From Clostridia bacterium (GTDB taxonomy: Bacteria > Bacillota > Clostridia > Oscillospirales > Acutalibacteraceae), in contig JAFVVQ010000019.1 of the NCBI GenBank assembly GCA_017502085.1, positions 1 through 64,000 on the forward strand: a DNA stretch of 64,000 nt, in the 5' to 3' direction. Positions 1 through 8,303 of the stretch are shown in pieces (the first letter of the stretch is position 1; each line of letters starts with the position of its first letter). Under the pieces are notes generated by a model. The model had not been told where the DNA came from and ran no database searches. It saw only the letters and a program-made list of their open reading frames with translations. The translations under genes were made by a program, and so were the position numbers.

Positions 1-8
1 AAAAATAG

Positions 9-521
9 AAAAAAGAAGAAAAACCCAAGGAAGAGAGCGAAGTTGTCAAGGAGCCCAAAAAGAAAAAGGGCGACAATATGTTTGTCAGATTCTATAAAAA
101 CCGAGGTGTCAGCGGCGTTGTTCAGCTTCTGAAGGATGCGGTTGCGGCATTGGGCGGTATGTTCGGCAGAATCGGCAGAGCATTTCTTTTTGAAGAGCTT
201 TATATTTCGCTCAACGTCGGCGGTAAGGATTCGGCAGATACCGCCATTAAATACGGTGAGGTTTGTTCGGCGGCTTTCCCTGCGATGGGTTTGTTCGTGA
301 ACAAGGCACGTGTAAAAAAATATAACATCGAAATCGTTCCCGATTTTATTTTCAACAAAACCGAAGCAAGGCTTCACACGAAGATTTCGTTGAGACCCAT
401 TAAACTCATCAACGCAGTGTTCGTGCTTGTGTTCGAACTTCTCTTCAAAGTTGTATTTAAACTGCTTAAGCACAGCAAAGCTCCCGCAGAGGGAAATGTG
501 GAAAAGCAGATAAATAAATAA
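9..521 (+). CDS. DUF2953 domain protein, 5' part missing or broken
   Basis: Recognised as the C-terminal part of a DUF2953 protein, a Clostridia/Bacillus family of unknown function usually encoded directly before gerW (ytfI-ytfJ), as here. The open frame starts at base 9 because TAG occupies 6-8. It begins with a Lys/Glu-rich linker, then an amphipathic region, the conserved stretch GGKDSADTAIKYG, and a hydrophobic C-terminal helix (VFVLVFELLFKVVFKLL). Family members have an N-terminal membrane helix and more sequence before the linker, so most of the 5' end lies outside the window. An ATG exists at base 78 but lies inside the linker and has no convincing ribosome binding site, so it is probably not the start. 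One extra A in the A6 tract at 9-14 would explain the break: reading frame 2 up to the tract also gives a plausible linker. Confidence 0.6.
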   Translation, partial: KKEEKPKEESEVVKEPKKKKGDNMFVRFYKNRGVSGVVQLLKDAVAALGGMFGRIGRAFLFEELYISLNVGGKDSADTAIKYGEVCSAAFPAMGLFVNKARVKKYNIEIVPDFIFNKTEARLHTKISLRPIKLINAVFVLVFELLFKVVFKLLKHSKAPAEGNVEKQINK

Positions 522-552
522 TTTTTCAAAAATCAGAAAGGTGGCAAACAAA

Positions 553-990
553 ATGAAAGAACAGTCAGCATCAGGAATTCTCGGCACATCAATCGAAAAA
601 ATCAAGGATCTCGTTGACGTAAGCACAATTATCGGTGATCCCATCAGAATCAGCGATACTCTTCAGATTATCCCCGTTTCAAAGGTAACATACGGTTTTG
701 CATCAGGCGGCACAGACTTCCCCTCAAAGAGCAATGCAGAGCTCTTCGGTGGCGGCGGCGGTGCAGGTATCACAATTTCTCCCGTTGCATTCCTTGTTAT
801 CAATAACGGCAGTGTAACAGTCAGATATCTCAACGCAGCAGAAGGCTCGGTTGAAAGAGCAATCGGTATGATTCCCGACGTTGTTGACAAGGCAACAGAG
901 GTTATCACTAAGCTCAAGACAAAGGATAACACCGTTGAAACCGCAATCAACGATTATATGGAAAATCCCCCCGCAGAAACACAGGCATAA
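553..990 (+). CDS. gerW: GerW family sporulation protein (YtfJ)
   Basis: 145 residues. It matches the GerW/YtfJ family: an N-terminal helix (GILGTSIEKIKDLVDV), the segment GDPIRISDTLQIIPVSKVTYGF, a glycine run (FGGGGGAGI), and a short beta-rich end. In Bacillus subtilis GerW is needed for germination of spores with L-alanine; that role here is inferred from the family. The start is set by AAAGGTGG at 537-544, which lies about nine bases before ATG 553. An in-frame GTG at 541 overlaps that ribosome binding site and is unlikely to be the start. It follows the DUF2953 gene by about 30 bases, the usual arrangement, and is probably co-transcribed with it. Confidence 0.88.
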   Translation: MKEQSASGILGTSIEKIKDLVDVSTIIGDPIRISDTLQIIPVSKVTYGFASGGTDFPSKSNAELFGGGGGAGITISPVAFLVINNGSVTVRYLNAAEGSVERAIGMIPDVVDKATEVITKLKTKDNTVETAINDYMENPPAETQA

Positions 991-1070
991 TTATTCCGCT
1001 CTGTCAATCATATATTGGAATTGTGTCACAGATTTGTGAGACCATAACCGATATGTGAGGATGAGCTTTT

Positions 1071-2207
1071 GTGAAAAAAATCATATCTGCCGTTACCGTG
1101 ATTATCCTGATTGCGGTGAGTACGGTTTATTCGTCGGCATCGCATCTTGATATCAGTGCGCAAAGTGCGGCGCTTTTGTGTGCCGAAAGCGGTGAGTTTC
1201 TGTATATGAAGAATGCCGATGAACGGCTTTCAATGGCAAGCACGACGAAAATTATGACGTCTTTACTTGCGCTTGAATATGCAAAACCCGATGAGGAAAT
1301 CGTTGTCACCAAAGAGATGGTTTCCGTTGAAGGCACGTCTATGGGTCTTGTTGCGGGAGACAGTGTCTCTCTCAGTGAGCTTGTTTACGGAATGCTTTTG
1401 CAGTCGGGCAACGACGCGGCAAACACCGTCGCAACCGTTGTCGGCGGCGATGCGGAAAGCTTTGCGGATATGATGAATAAACGCGCGGCAGAAATCGGAA
1501 TGACGGCAACAAATTTCGTCACCGCATCGGGTCTTGATGATGAAAAACATTATTCAACCGCCCGTGATATGGCGCTTCTTGCGGCGGAATGTCTGCGAAA
1601 CCCCGAGTTTGTATCAATCTGTTCGCAAAAAACGGCGCGTCTTACCTACGGTAATCCGCCTTATTCCCGCACTCTTACGAATCATAACCGCTTGTTGTGG
1701 AGCTATCCCGATGCAATCGGCATAAAAACAGGCTTCACGAAAAAGAGCGGCAGATGTCTCGTCAGTGCGGCAAAAAGGGGAGGAGTAACGCTTGTTGCGG
1801 TTACTCTCAACGCTCCCGACGATTGGTCGGATCACAAGACGTTGCTCGACTACGGTTTTTCCGTTTGCAAAAGCGGATTGCTTACCTGTGATTTGTCGCA
1901 GATTAAAGTCGGAGTATTCGGCTCGGATAAGTCGAGCGTCGGAGTCAGACTTGGGTATGAATCACAAGGTCTTTCGGAGAGCGAATGCATCCTTCTCATC
2001 AGACCGTATGAATATGCACCGATTGAAAAAGGCGATATTCTCGGTAAAGCGGTGTTCGTTTCGGGTGACGGTGTTGTAGCCGAAATACCCGTTGAAGCGG
2101 ATGAATCCGCAGAGGTGAAATCTGTTGTTCCCGAATTGGTCAATGACGATAAAAGTTTTTTCAAACAATTTTCAGAAAAGCTGAAAGAAATATTTATTCA
2201 GAGGTGA
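1071..2207 (+). CDS. D-alanyl-D-alanine carboxypeptidase (DacF-like, peptidase S11)
   Basis: 378 residues with a signal peptide at about 1-24 (MKK followed by a hydrophobic run). The penicillin-binding active-site motifs are all present: STTK (Ser57/Lys60), SGN (112-114) and KTG (219-221). After the catalytic domain comes a beta-rich region typical of the PBP5 C-terminal domain and a basic amphipathic end (SFFKQFSEKLKEIF) that probably anchors the protein on the outer face of the membrane. It trims the terminal D-Ala of peptidoglycan stem peptides. The start is GTG, with GAGG at 1057-1060. The position after gerW and before rluB suggests a spore or vegetative wall role like DacF/DacB, but sequence alone does not separate these. 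Confidence 0.9.
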   Translation: MKKIISAVTVIILIAVSTVYSSASHLDISAQSAALLCAESGEFLYMKNADERLSMASTTKIMTSLLALEYAKPDEEIVVTKEMVSVEGTSMGLVAGDSVSLSELVYGMLLQSGNDAANTVATVVGGDAESFADMMNKRAAEIGMTATNFVTASGLDDEKHYSTARDMALLAAECLRNPEFVSICSQKTARLTYGNPPYSRTLTNHNRLLWSYPDAIGIKTGFTKKSGRCLVSAAKRGGVTLVAVTLNAPDDWSDHKTLLDYGFSVCKSGLLTCDLSQIKVGVFGSDKSSVGVRLGYESQGLSESECILLIRPYEYAPIEKGDILGKAVFVSGDGVVAEIPVEADESAEVKSVVPELVNDDKSFFKQFSEKLKEIFIQR

Positions 2208-2214
2208 AATCGGT

Positions 2215-2967
2215 TTGTCCGATAATAAAATCAGACTCCAGAAATTTCTTTCGGAAGCGGGTGTTGCTTCCAGAAGAAAAGCGGAGGAAATGATCAGAGC
2301 AGGTAAAGTCAGGGTCAACGGTGCCGTCGCACAAATCGGTGACAGCGTAGACCCCAAAAAAGATACGGTTACGGTCAGCGGCAAAAAAGTCAGAAAAGAA
2401 AGCTCAATGCGTTATATTCTGCTCAATAAACCCAGAGGCTACGTAACAACAACAGATGACGAACTCGGCAGAAAATGTGTGCTTGAGCTTGTTTCGGATG
2501 TCAGGGAGAGAATTTATCCCGTCGGCAGACTTGACAGAGTTTCCGAGGGTGCACTGATTCTCACAAATGACGGCGCATTTGCCAATGCAATGATGCATCC
2601 GTCAAAGCACGTGCCCAAAACTTACAGAGTTACGGTCCGTCCCGAAATCACCGCAGAACAGGTTGATATTCTTGCAACGGGTGTCGAGATTGAGGGCAGA
2701 ATGACCGCTCCCGCAGATGTGCGTGTGCTTCAGAAGGAAGAAGGCCGTTCCGTTGTTGAAATCGTTCTCTATGAGGGCAGAAACAGACAGATCCGCCGTA
2801 TGTGTGAGGCTCTCAACCTTGAGGTTGCAAGGCTTCGCAGAATTGCGGTCGGCTCGGTTAAACTCGGTATGCTTCAGACGGGCGAATGGCGTGACCTGAC
2901 TCCCGAAGAAGTTGAGAAGCTTCTAAACCAGGCGGGTGTCAAGAAGAAGGGCGGTAGTTCAAAATGA
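2215..2967 (+). CDS. rluB: 23S rRNA pseudouridine synthase RluB family (S4 domain)
   Basis: 250 residues. An S4 RNA-binding domain lies at the N-terminus (IRLQKFLSEAGVASRRKAEE). A RsuA/RluB catalytic domain follows, with the signature GRLDRVSEGALILTNDG in which Asp107 is the expected nucleophile, and RNRQIRRM near the end. It isomerises a uridine of 23S rRNA to pseudouridine. The start codon is TTG, placed by GAGGTGAAA at 2201-2209, which overlaps the stop codon of the preceding carboxypeptidase gene. The end overlaps the next gene by four bases (ATGA), indicating translational coupling. Confidence 0.92.
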   Translation: MSDNKIRLQKFLSEAGVASRRKAEEMIRAGKVRVNGAVAQIGDSVDPKKDTVTVSGKKVRKESSMRYILLNKPRGYVTTTDDELGRKCVLELVSDVRERIYPVGRLDRVSEGALILTNDGAFANAMMHPSKHVPKTYRVTVRPEITAEQVDILATGVEIEGRMTAPADVRVLQKEEGRSVVEIVLYEGRNRQIRRMCEALNLEVARLRRIAVGSVKLGMLQTGEWRDLTPEEVEKLLNQAGVKKKGGSSK

Positions 2968-3287
2968 TAACCTTTCTTCCTGATCACGGAGAGGGATTTT
3001 TCCGCTTCAGAGCGTTTGAAAGCGATAAGGAACTCGGATTCTGCACCTTTACGGTTGACGGATTCAATATGAAGTTTCTTCTGATGGAATGCGATGACGA
3101 TATCGCTGCGGAAGGTCTCGCAAGAGCCGCAATGAACAGTGCGGCAAACCGCAACGCATATCTCGCTTATATTCCGAAGGAAATTTTTTGTCCTGCTTTT
3201 GCAAGGCTCGGTTTCAGAAATGAGGAAGGCTCGTTTGTTGAAATTCCCGAGGCACTTGCGGGCGGCTGCGGATGTTGCTGTTCCTGA
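2964..3287 (+). CDS. Small GNAT-like protein of unknown function with C-terminal cysteine cluster
   Basis: 107 residues, overlapping rluB by ATGA and therefore likely translated from the same message. No family is firmly recognised. The segment around residues 75-93 (FARLGFRNEEGSFVEIP) resembles the last strands of GNAT acetyltransferases, but the protein is shorter than a full GNAT domain and no acetyl-CoA loop is obvious, so it may be a degenerate or minimal member. The last residues are GGCGCCCS, four cysteines within seven positions, suitable for metal or Fe-S binding; this is inference. There is no signal peptide or membrane segment. The following gene starts 30 bases downstream. Confidence 0.7.
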   Translation: MITFLPDHGEGFFRFRAFESDKELGFCTFTVDGFNMKFLLMECDDDIAAEGLARAAMNSAANRNAYLAYIPKEIFCPAFARLGFRNEEGSFVEIPEALAGGCGCCCS

Positions 3288-3317
3288 TCACATAACAAAA
3301 ACGGAGATGTAGTTGAA

Positions 3318-4196
3318 ATGATAAAAAGTATGACCGGTTACGGCAGGAGTCAGATGCTTGTCGACGGTATGAACATAACGGTTGAAGTCAAGAGCGTCAA
3401 CCACAGATATTTTGAATTTTCCTCAAGGCTTCCCAGAAGCTACGGCTTCCTTGACGAGAAACTCAAGAGCTTCTTTATGGGTAAGCTTACAAGAGGTAAA
3501 ATGGAATGCTACGTGCAGATTGAAACCGTAGAGGAGCCTGATACAATCATCAGCGTCAATCATCCTCTTGTCAAAGGTTATCTTGATGCATATAAAGAGC
3601 TCGCAGAAACCTACGGTCTTGAAAACGACGTCAAGGTTTCGGATATTTCGAGAGTCAGCGATATTTTTTCAATCCGCAAGCAGGCGGCAGATGAAGATAA
3701 AATCTGGGCGGCGGTGCAGACTGTTGCCGAGGAAGCTCTCAACGGCTTTGTTTCAATGAGAGAAAGAGAAGGCTCAAGGCTCAGGGATGACGTTCTTTCA
3801 AGGCTTGAAACTATTCTTGATAACGTCAGCTTCATCGAAGAGCGTTCACCCGAAACCGTCAAGGAGTATAACGAAAAGCTTCTCGGCAGACTCAGGGAGC
3901 TTCTTGCCGATACGCATATCGAGGAGCAGAGAATTCTCACAGAGGCAGCGATTTTTGCAGATAAGATTGCCGTTGCCGAGGAAACCGTCAGACTCCGCAG
4001 CCACATTTCTCAGATGCGCGGTTTCCTTGATTCAAGTGAAGCGGTCGGCAAAAAGATGGATTTCCTGATTCAGGAATTCAACAGAGAAGCCAACACCATC
4101 GGCTCAAAGGCTCAGGATGTTGAGATTGCAAGAAGAGTTGTTGCCATCAAGGCGGAGATTGAAAAAATCAGAGAGCAGATTCAGAATATAGAATAA
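3318..4196 (+). CDS. yicC: YicC/YloC family protein (putative endoribonuclease)
   Basis: 292 residues with the family start MIKSMTGYGRSQ, the segment VEVKSVNHRYFEFSSRLPR, and the conserved C-terminal region MDFLIQEFNREANTIGSKAQD. In Escherichia coli YicC has been linked to RNA turnover and in Bacillus the gene (yloC) heads the remA-gmk-rpoZ cluster, exactly the order seen here. It is cytoplasmic, with no signal peptide. The ribosome binding site GGAG is at 3302-3305, a long way from the ATG, so initiation may rely partly on coupling. Length agrees with the family. Confidence 0.92.
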   Translation: MIKSMTGYGRSQMLVDGMNITVEVKSVNHRYFEFSSRLPRSYGFLDEKLKSFFMGKLTRGKMECYVQIETVEEPDTIISVNHPLVKGYLDAYKELAETYGLENDVKVSDISRVSDIFSIRKQAADEDKIWAAVQTVAEEALNGFVSMREREGSRLRDDVLSRLETILDNVSFIEERSPETVKEYNEKLLGRLRELLADTHIEEQRILTEAAIFADKIAVAEETVRLRSHISQMRGFLDSSEAVGKKMDFLIQEFNREANTIGSKAQDVEIARRVVAIKAEIEKIREQIQNIE

Positions 4197-4211
4197 AACG
4201 GAGGCAGAGCA

Positions 4212-4481
4212 ATGAAGTTGATAAATATCGGTTTCGGCAATATGGTCAACGCGAGCAGGCTTGTTGCCATCGTCAGCCCCGAGTCAGCTCCCATCAAGCG
4301 TATTATTCAGGAATGCAAAGAAAAAGGAACGCTTATTGACGCGACTCACGGCAGAAGAACAAGAGCAGTTATTATCACAGACAGTGACCACGTTATTCTT
4401 ACTTATCTCCAGAGCGAAACCGTTGCCAACAGGCTCAACGATGAGATGGAGGATATCGATGAAGAGGAGGATGAAGAATGA
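4212..4481 (+). CDS. remA: RemA family DNA-binding regulator (DUF370)
   Basis: 89 residues. It begins [20 protein letters not shown] and contains [14 protein letters not shown], both hallmarks of RemA, the DNA-binding protein that activates biofilm matrix and osmoprotection genes in Bacillus subtilis. The C-terminus is strongly acidic ([11 protein letters not shown]), an extension beyond the folded core. GGAGG at 4200-4204 sits 7 bases before the ATG. It overlaps gmk by four bases (ATGA). What it regulates in this organism cannot be read from the window. Confidence 0.93.
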   Translation: MKLINIGFGNMVNASRLVAIVSPESAPIKRIIQECKEKGTLIDATHGRRTRAVIITDSDHVILTYLQSETVANRLNDEMEDIDEEEDEE

Positions 4482-5089
4482 GTGAGAGAGGAATTCTTGT
4501 GATTCTTTCAGGCCCTTCCGGTTCAGGTAAGGATACCGTACTCAACAGACTTGTTGAAGTTGACAGCAACGTAAAAGTATCGGTCTCAATGACGACCCGT
4601 GAAAAAAGGGAAGGAGAGATTGACGGCTTACATTATTATTTCGTCAGCAGAGAGTATTTTGAAAAGAAGATTTCAGAAAACAGAATGCTTGAGTATGCCG
4701 AATATGCAAAGAATTATTACGGCACCCCCGCCGAGCCCGTTGATGAAATGCTTGAACAGGGCAAATCCGTATTTCTCAAGATTGAGGTGCAGGGAGCCGA
4801 AAAAATCAGAAACCGTTACGATGATGTTATAAGTATTTTCCTTATTCCTCCGTCGATGCACGTTCTTGAGGCAAGACTCAGGGGCAGAGGCACCGAGGAT
4901 GAAGAAACAATTCAGCACCGTCTTTTTATTGCGCGTGAAGAAATCCGTAAGGCATATGACTATGATTACGTTGTTTTCAATGATTCGGTTGAATGTGCCG
5001 TTGAGGATATCAAGGCAATAATCACCGCAGAAAAAAATAAAATCGGACGCAACAAAAAAACTATAAGTGAGGTAATCAACAATGTTTAA
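4478..5089 (+). CDS. gmk: Guanylate kinase
   Basis: 203 residues. The Walker A P-loop is [11 protein letters not shown]; the GMP-binding region contains [18 protein letters not shown], and [11 protein letters not shown] corresponds to the ATP-site strand of the family. It phosphorylates GMP to GDP. The P-loop has Asp where Thr/Ser often follows GK in other kinases (GKD), a variant also common in Gram-positive Gmk. The start overlaps remA (ATGA) and the end overlaps rpoZ by eight bases, so remA-gmk-rpoZ form a tightly coupled unit. Confidence 0.95.
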   Translation: MSERGILVILSGPSGSGKDTVLNRLVEVDSNVKVSVSMTTREKREGEIDGLHYYFVSREYFEKKISENRMLEYAEYAKNYYGTPAEPVDEMLEQGKSVFLKIEVQGAEKIRNRYDDVISIFLIPPSMHVLEARLRGRGTEDEETIQHRLFIAREEIRKAYDYDYVVFNDSVECAVEDIKAIITAEKNKIGRNKKTISEVINNV

Positions 5090-5291
5090 TCCCGATCTCA
5101 GAAACGTTCTTAAAGACCATCTCAGCCGTTATTCTCTCGTAACGGCAACTGCAAAAAGAGCAAGAGAAATTTCCGAATATGCTCAGGAAAACAAGATTGC
5201 CATGACAGAAAAGCCTGTCAGCCTTGCACTCGAAGAGATTCTTGACGGCAAGTTTGCAATCATCGAGCCCGAAGAAATCAGAAATATCTGA
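5082..5291 (+). CDS. rpoZ: RNA polymerase omega subunit
   Basis: 69 residues. The conserved omega core is visible: SRYSLVTATAKRAREI followed by a helix and KPVSLALEEILDGK near the end. It supports RNA polymerase assembly by clamping the beta' C-terminus. It begins eight bases inside gmk and is followed by priA, the standard order in this group. The length is typical for Firmicutes omega. Confidence 0.93.
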   Translation: MFNPDLRNVLKDHLSRYSLVTATAKRAREISEYAQENKIAMTEKPVSLALEEILDGKFAIIEPEEIRNI

Positions 5292-5331
5292 ATAAAATGA
5301 AAAATCAAGCACCGAGGGGAGTGATAATCAG

Positions 5332-7773
5332 ATGAAATATGCAAAAGTTGCCGTTGAATCGGCGGTCTATACTTTTGATAAGGCGTTTGATTATTCGATT
5401 CCCGCAGAGCTTGAGCCAAGCGTCAGAAAAGGTTGCAGGGTAACCGTTCCTTTCGGCAACGGCAATAAAAAAAGACTGGGTATCGTTTTTGAACTTTCTG
5501 ATTTCACAGAAAGCAAGAGAGTCAAGAAGATATCCGAGGTGCTTGATAAAGAGCCGCTTCTCAATGATGAGATGCTCGCCCTTGCCGAATGGATAAAAGA
5601 CCGCACCTTCTGTACACTTTATGAAGCCGCAAAAGCGATGCTCCCGACGGGTATTAATCACCGTATGGTGCTTTCGTATGCGGCGAACCCCGAGGCTGAT
5701 CCCAAAAAGGTCGGGGCGCTTGAGGGCGTTGAAAAGGAATTTTATGAATACGTTGTCAGCAAGGGTGTTTTCGTCAAGGCAGATACCGTTTTCAGAGCGA
5801 TTTCAGTCAAAGCGGATTCAGAAATTCCCGCATCGCTTGTGCGTAAGGGACTGTTTCTCACAACGGCCGATGCGGTCAGGAATCTAGGCGACATCAACGT
5901 CAGGATGATGCGTCTTGTTCAGACCGAACCGGAGGCAAAGCTTACCCTGAAGCAAAAACAGATTTTTGACGTGCTTTCCGACGTCGGATCGGCAAGCGTC
6001 AAGGAACTCTGCTACTTTACGGGTCTTACTCCCGCCGTAGCAAATGCACTCGTCAAAAACGGTGTGGCGGAATTCTTCGAAGTGCCTGTAATGAAGCTCC
6101 CTGATTTCACAAGAGAAAAGGGTGAGCGCACTCCGATAGTTCTGACCGATGAGCAGAAAGCGGCTCATAAAAAACTAACCGACCTTGCCCGAAGCAGCGA
6201 AGCGGCAGTCTCTCTTCTTTACGGAGTAACGGGAAGCGGCAAAACATCGGTCTATATGAGCGTTATTGACGGCGTTATAGACAGCGGTAAGTCGGTTATC
6301 GTTATGGTGCCCGAAATCGGACTCACTCCGCAGACTCTTTCGCTTTTTTGCAAAAGATACGGCAGTAACGTTGCGGTTTTTCACAGTGCACTTTCAGTCA
6401 GAGAAAGGCTCGAGGAGTGGAAAAGAGTCAGAAACGGTGAGGCAAAAATAGTTATCGGTACCAGAAGTGCTGTTTTTGCACCGCTTGAAAATATCGGTCT
6501 TATCATCGTTGACGAAGAGCAGGAGCATACTTATAAATCCGAGCAGTCACCCCGTTACAGTGCAATCGACGTTGCCAAATACAGAGTTGCTTTTGCCAAG
6601 GGTCTTCTGATTCTTGCTTCTGCAACGCCGAGCGTTGAAAGTTTTGCTTCTGCGCTTAACGGAAAGTATGAGCTTTGCACTCTCAGAAACCGATACGGCA
6701 ATGCGGTTTTGCCCAAGGTTGTAACCGTTGATATGCGTTCGGAAGAAAAAGCACCCGGCAGCAAGGCAATCAGCAAAACACTTTATGATTCTCTGAAGCA
6801 GAATCTGGAAAACGGCAAACAGTCCATTCTTCTTATCAACAGAAGAGGTTTCCACACCTTTGCCGCCTGTAATTCGTGCGCAGAGGTTATATGCTGCCCT
6901 AATTGCAGCATTTCAATGACTTATCACTCCGCCAATAACAGACTTATGTGTCATTATTGCGGATATTCAGTGCCTTTCTCAACAAAGTGTCCCGAATGCG
7001 GCGAGGATGCCGTCAGATATTCGGGATTCGGCACGCAGAAAATCGAGGACGAGCTTGCAGCCCTTCTGCCCGAAGCGAGAATCGTCAGAATGGATACCGA
7101 CTCAACGTCAGGCAAAAATTCTCACGAATCGCTTCTGGATAGTTTCGCAAAAGGCGAATACGATATAATGATCGGTACACAGATGGTTGCAAAAGGTCTC
7201 AACTTCCCGAACGTAACGCTTGTTGGTGTCGTTTCGGTTGACCAGCAGCTGTATAACGATGATTTCCGCAGTCTTGAAAGAACTTTTTCCCTTCTGACTC
7301 AGGTTGTGGGCAGAGCGGGAAGAGGTGAATTCGAGGGCACTGCAGTGATTCAGACTCTAACCCCCGAAAATGAAATCATCCGTCTTGCCGCAAAGCAGGA
7401 TTATGATGAGTTCTTCAAAACAGAAATTGTGCTTCGCAAAGCACTTGTTTATCCGCCCTATTGCGATTTGTGTGTGATCGGTTTTGTCGGCAGTAACGAA
7501 TCATCCGTCAAAATGGCTTCAAGCCGTACGCTTGAGCTGATAAGAGAATATACAAACGGAGAGTATAAGGGTGAAAAAATCATAACTCTCGGGCCGATGC
7601 CTGCCAGAGTAGCAAAAATCAGCGGCAAATTCCGTTACAGGCTTATTGTGAAATGCCGCAACACCGCGAGATTCAGGCAGATGATATCGAAAATTCTTGT
7701 TGAAATGGGTACGGATAACCGTTTCTCGGCTGTAACAACTTTTGCCGATATCAATCCCGAATCTACCGTATAA
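5332..7773 (+). CDS. priA: Primosomal protein N' (replication restart helicase PriA)
   Basis: 813 residues. The N-terminal DNA-binding domain begins MKYAKVAVESAVYTFDKAFDY. The helicase core has Walker A GVTGSGKTS at about 300, Walker B DEEQEH, and the family segment ATPSVESF. A zinc-binding insertion carries four CxxC-type pairs (CNSC, CPNC, CHYC, CPEC). QVVGRAGR is motif VI. It reloads the replisome at stalled forks. GAGGGG at 5313-5318 precedes the ATG by 13 bases. Length is at the upper end of the family but no domain is duplicated. Confidence 0.95.
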   Translation: MKYAKVAVESAVYTFDKAFDYSIPAELEPSVRKGCRVTVPFGNGNKKRLGIVFELSDFTESKRVKKISEVLDKEPLLNDEMLALAEWIKDRTFCTLYEAAKAMLPTGINHRMVLSYAANPEADPKKVGALEGVEKEFYEYVVSKGVFVKADTVFRAISVKADSEIPASLVRKGLFLTTADAVRNLGDINVRMMRLVQTEPEAKLTLKQKQIFDVLSDVGSASVKELCYFTGLTPAVANALVKNGVAEFFEVPVMKLPDFTREKGERTPIVLTDEQKAAHKKLTDLARSSEAAVSLLYGVTGSGKTSVYMSVIDGVIDSGKSVIVMVPEIGLTPQTLSLFCKRYGSNVAVFHSALSVRERLEEWKRVRNGEAKIVIGTRSAVFAPLENIGLIIVDEEQEHTYKSEQSPRYSAIDVAKYRVAFAKGLLILASATPSVESFASALNGKYELCTLRNRYGNAVLPKVVTVDMRSEEKAPGSKAISKTLYDSLKQNLENGKQSILLINRRGFHTFAACNSCAEVICCPNCSISMTYHSANNRLMCHYCGYSVPFSTKCPECGEDAVRYSGFGTQKIEDELAALLPEARIVRMDTDSTSGKNSHESLLDSFAKGEYDIMIGTQMVAKGLNFPNVTLVGVVSVDQQLYNDDFRSLERTFSLLTQVVGRAGRGEFEGTAVIQTLTPENEIIRLAAKQDYDEFFKTEIVLRKALVYPPYCDLCVIGFVGSNESSVKMASSRTLELIREYTNGEYKGEKIITLGPMPARVAKISGKFRYRLIVKCRNTARFRQMISKILVEMGTDNRFSAVTTFADINPESTV

Positions 7774-7847
7774 TATTATAATCATTATCTATATCTATTG
7801 TGATTAACCGTTGGAAATCTGCCGACGGTTGAAAGGTGAAATAAACT

Positions 7848-8303
7848 ATGGCTATCAGAAATATTGTGAAAATCGGTGACCCGATTCTTGCAAAAACATC
7901 CCGAAAAGTTGAAAAATTTGATTCCCGTCTGTGGACTTTGCTTGACGATATGAAAGAAACTATGTATGCGGCAAACGGAGTCGGTCTTGCGGCTGTGCAG
8001 GTCGGAATTTTAAGGCGCGTTGTGGTTATTGACTGCGGCGACGGATATATCGAGCTTATCAATCCCGAAATCGTCAAGAGGGAGGGCGAACAGTTTGCAG
8101 ACGAAGGCTGTCTTTCGCTTCCCGGCGAATACGGCACAACCTGCAGACCTGCAACCGTAAGAGTTCAGGCTCAGGACAGAAACGGCAAATGGTGTGTTTA
8201 TACGGGCGAAGACCTTAAGGCACGTTGCTTCTGCCACGAGATAGACCACCTTGACGGCATTGTGTTCACTCAGCGTGTTATCAAGAAGGAGAATGCCGAA
8301 TGA
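7848..8303 (+). CDS. def: Peptide deformylase
   Basis: 151 residues. All three signature motifs are intact: GVGLAAVQVG (44-53), EGCLSLP (86-92, Cys88 a metal ligand) and HEIDHLDG (His130, Glu131, His134). It removes the formyl group from nascent proteins and works with fmt, the next gene, which overlaps it by ATGA. GAAAGGTGA lies upstream of the ATG. The 74-base gap after priA contains a weak inverted repeat (AACCGT at 7805 with ACGGTT at 7824); no convincing terminator is seen. Confidence 0.95.
   Translation: MAIRNIVKIGDPILAKTSRKVEKFDSRLWTLLDDMKETMYAANGVGLAAVQVGILRRVVVIDCGDGYIELINPEIVKREGEQFADEGCLSLPGEYGTTCRPATVRVQAQDRNGKWCVYTGEDLKARCFCHEIDHLDGIVFTQRVIKKENAE

Noticed and set aside
541-552. 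GTG 541 as start of gerW
   Set aside because: It overlaps the AAAGGTGG ribosome binding site; ATG 553 has correct spacing.
7805-7829. Hairpin before def as a terminator
   Set aside because: Only six base pairs with a long loop and no T-tract.
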